Source of the DNA: Planctomycetota bacterium
GTDB lineage: Bacteria; Planctomycetota; SKW154
Direction of reading: 5' to 3'
Length of the DNA stretch: 6,600 nucleotides
Assembly (NCBI GenBank): GCA_026418755.1
Contig: JAOAAR010000111.1
Span: 1-6,600 of the forward strand
Positions 5,888-6,600 of this stretch are shown piece by piece. Position 1 is the first letter of the stretch. The number at the start of each line of letters is the position of its first letter. The notes under the pieces are model-generated. The model did not search any database. It saw only the letters and a list, made by a program, of their open reading frames with translations, and had not been told where the DNA came from. The position numbers and the translations under genes are program-made.

Positions 5888-6451
5888 TCAAATTTTCGGG
5901 GCGACACGGACGGAGGAATCAAGAATCGAAGCGCATTCTTTACGATATCTTTCAAGCAAATCCAGTGCAAACTCCTTGGGTTCGATTTTTATATCTGAGA
6001 GAGAAGCGGTTTTGACAGGGGTCCCTTCGTTCGTGATGTTTAGCCCCAGATGAATGAGACCTGAGACAGGGCTTACTGTTGCAACGGAGATTGAGAGTTT
6101 GCCGTCACGGATGAAGATATCATCACCATCACGGCTTACATCTTTTACTCTTCTTGTAAGTAATGCTTCAATGGTCAAAAAGACAAGTAGGCGCTGGAGG
6201 ACAGAAACTTCGTTCAAGGTGACTCCGAAATGTTCGCATAGAAAATGGAGCATACTATCGGCTTCGATTCGTTTATTCAAGTATTTGTCTTCAACATCAG
6301 CCATATGCTCTGGTTCGATTTTGCAACCTCCTATAAACGCTACGATAGAGTCGCCTTTTATGCAGGTTTGTTTGAAGATCCAGTGGGGAGAGAGTTGGGC
6401 ACCTGTATAGAGAATCGGTTTTTCAATAAAGAGAGTTTGCGGAATGTTCAT
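5888..6451 (-). CDS. DUF366 family protein
   Basis: A complete 187-residue protein that I place in DUF366, a family of unknown function known from thermophilic bacteria and archaea and usually about this size. The supporting blocks, in order, are L-Y-T-G-A-Q-L with S-P-H-W (14-24), G-D-S-I-V-A-F (33-39), M-A-D-V-E-D (50-55), M-L-H-F-L-C-E-H-F (67-75), Q-R-L-L-V (86-90), R-D-G-D-D-I-F (107-113), G-K-L-S-I-S-V-A-T-V-S (117-127), I-H-L-G-L-N-I (133-139) and G-T-P-V (143-146). The many conserved His, Asp, Glu and Lys residues suggest an enzyme, but no reaction is established. There is no signal peptide or membrane segment, so it is cytoplasmic. Its ATG overlaps the stop of the upstream STAS-like gene (ATGA) and the nearby ribosome site is weak, so translation is probably coupled. 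No terminator is visible after its stop before the pilin promoter. Confidence 0.82.
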   Translation of the reverse strand: MNIPQTLFIEKPILYTGAQLSPHWIFKQTCIKGDSIVAFIGGCKIEPEHMADVEDKYLNKRIEADSMLHFLCEHFGVTLNEVSVLQRLLVFLTIEALLTRRVKDVSRDGDDIFIRDGKLSISVATVSPVSGLIHLGLNITNEGTPVKTASLSDIKIEPKEFALDLLERYRKECASILDSSVRVAPKI

Positions 6452-6600
6452 CCTTCTGTCTCTTCTTTGGTCTCTTTTTCTGCCTCTTCTGGTTCGATTC
6501 CGTAGCGGGCAAAAGCATCTTCAAGGCTTTTTTCTATGACAAAAAGAGGCTCGATTCCCAAGATTTTGATGGTCTCTCTGACGGTCGGAGAAGGATTGAC
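6448..6600 (-). CDS. Probable STAS-domain (anti-sigma factor antagonist-like) protein, C-terminal fragment
   Basis: An open frame runs from the right window edge to a TGA at 6450-6448, giving the last 50 residues of a protein whose start lies outside. The visible part, N-P-S-P-T-V-R-E-T-I-K-I-L-G-I-E-P-L-F-V-I then S-L-E-D-A-F, fits the last helix and strand of STAS domains, where S-P-x-V-R-x-x-x-x-x-x-G-L-x-x-L-F-x-I-x-x-S-x-E-x-A is typical. A Glu/Lys-rich tail of about 18 residues follows. STAS proteins of this type act in partner-switching control of sigma factors or phosphatases through a phosphorylated Ser, which would lie in the part not seen. The four-base ATGA overlap with the DUF366 gene supports both this frame and a shared transcript. 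The fragment is short, so the family call is moderate while the coding call is strong. Confidence 0.65.
   Translation of the reverse strand, partial: VNPSPTVRETIKILGIEPLFVIEKSLEDAFARYGIEPEEAEKETKEETEG

Noticed and set aside
6054..6505. Plus-strand open frames opposite the DUF366 gene.
   Set aside because: The minus-strand protein matches DUF366 across its whole length and is joined by ATGA to its upstream gene; the plus-strand frames show no family motif or ribosome site.

Overview
The window comes from a bacterium. Nearly every gene starts behind a purine-rich Shine-Dalgarno sequence, one promoter is an exact -35/-10 sigma-70 match, and the genes include a bacterial-type GatB, two class III-signal (type IV pilin-like) proteins and a probable STAS anti-sigma-antagonist end. 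Secreted beta-domain proteins, tandem pseudopilins and a DUF366 protein together suggest an uncultured or deep-branching, probably diderm lineage. No gene here fixes the phylum. Base composition looks even throughout (a little under 50% GC by eye), with no insertion sequence, tRNA, rRNA or CRISPR seen.

The plus-strand half (1-4620) reads as one co-directional run. It begins with the last 79 residues of GatB (tRNA-dependent amidotransferase). Overlapping its stop by four bases is a full-length MIO-type aromatic amino acid/histidine ammonia-lyase. Eighteen bases later comes a secreted protein of 426 aa that I do not recognise as a named family; it has a repeated small beta motif, a charged helical middle and a PA-IL-like C-terminal domain. 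After a further 71 bases comes a membrane-anchored protein of 508 aa built from five tandem carboxypeptidase-regulatory-like (Ig-like beta-sandwich) repeats. The run ends at a hairpin at 4636-4672 that lies between convergent genes.

The minus-strand half (4693-6600) holds two transcription units. The upstream one enters from the right edge: the last 50 codons of a probable STAS-domain protein, overlapping by ATGA a complete DUF366-family gene. Beyond a 118-base gap carrying an exact TTGACA-N16-TATAAT promoter lie two tandem GspG-like pseudopilin genes, which end at the strong minus-strand face of the shared hairpin.

The lyase and GatB are metabolic or translational genes. The other plus-strand genes and both pilins encode surface or exported proteins, so the centre of the window is an envelope/export cluster. 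I found no clear evidence for a wholly new system. The most notable points are the altered substrate-pocket block and non-hut context of the lyase, the strongly promoted pseudopilin pair with matching C-terminal ends, and the STAS-DUF366 coupling.
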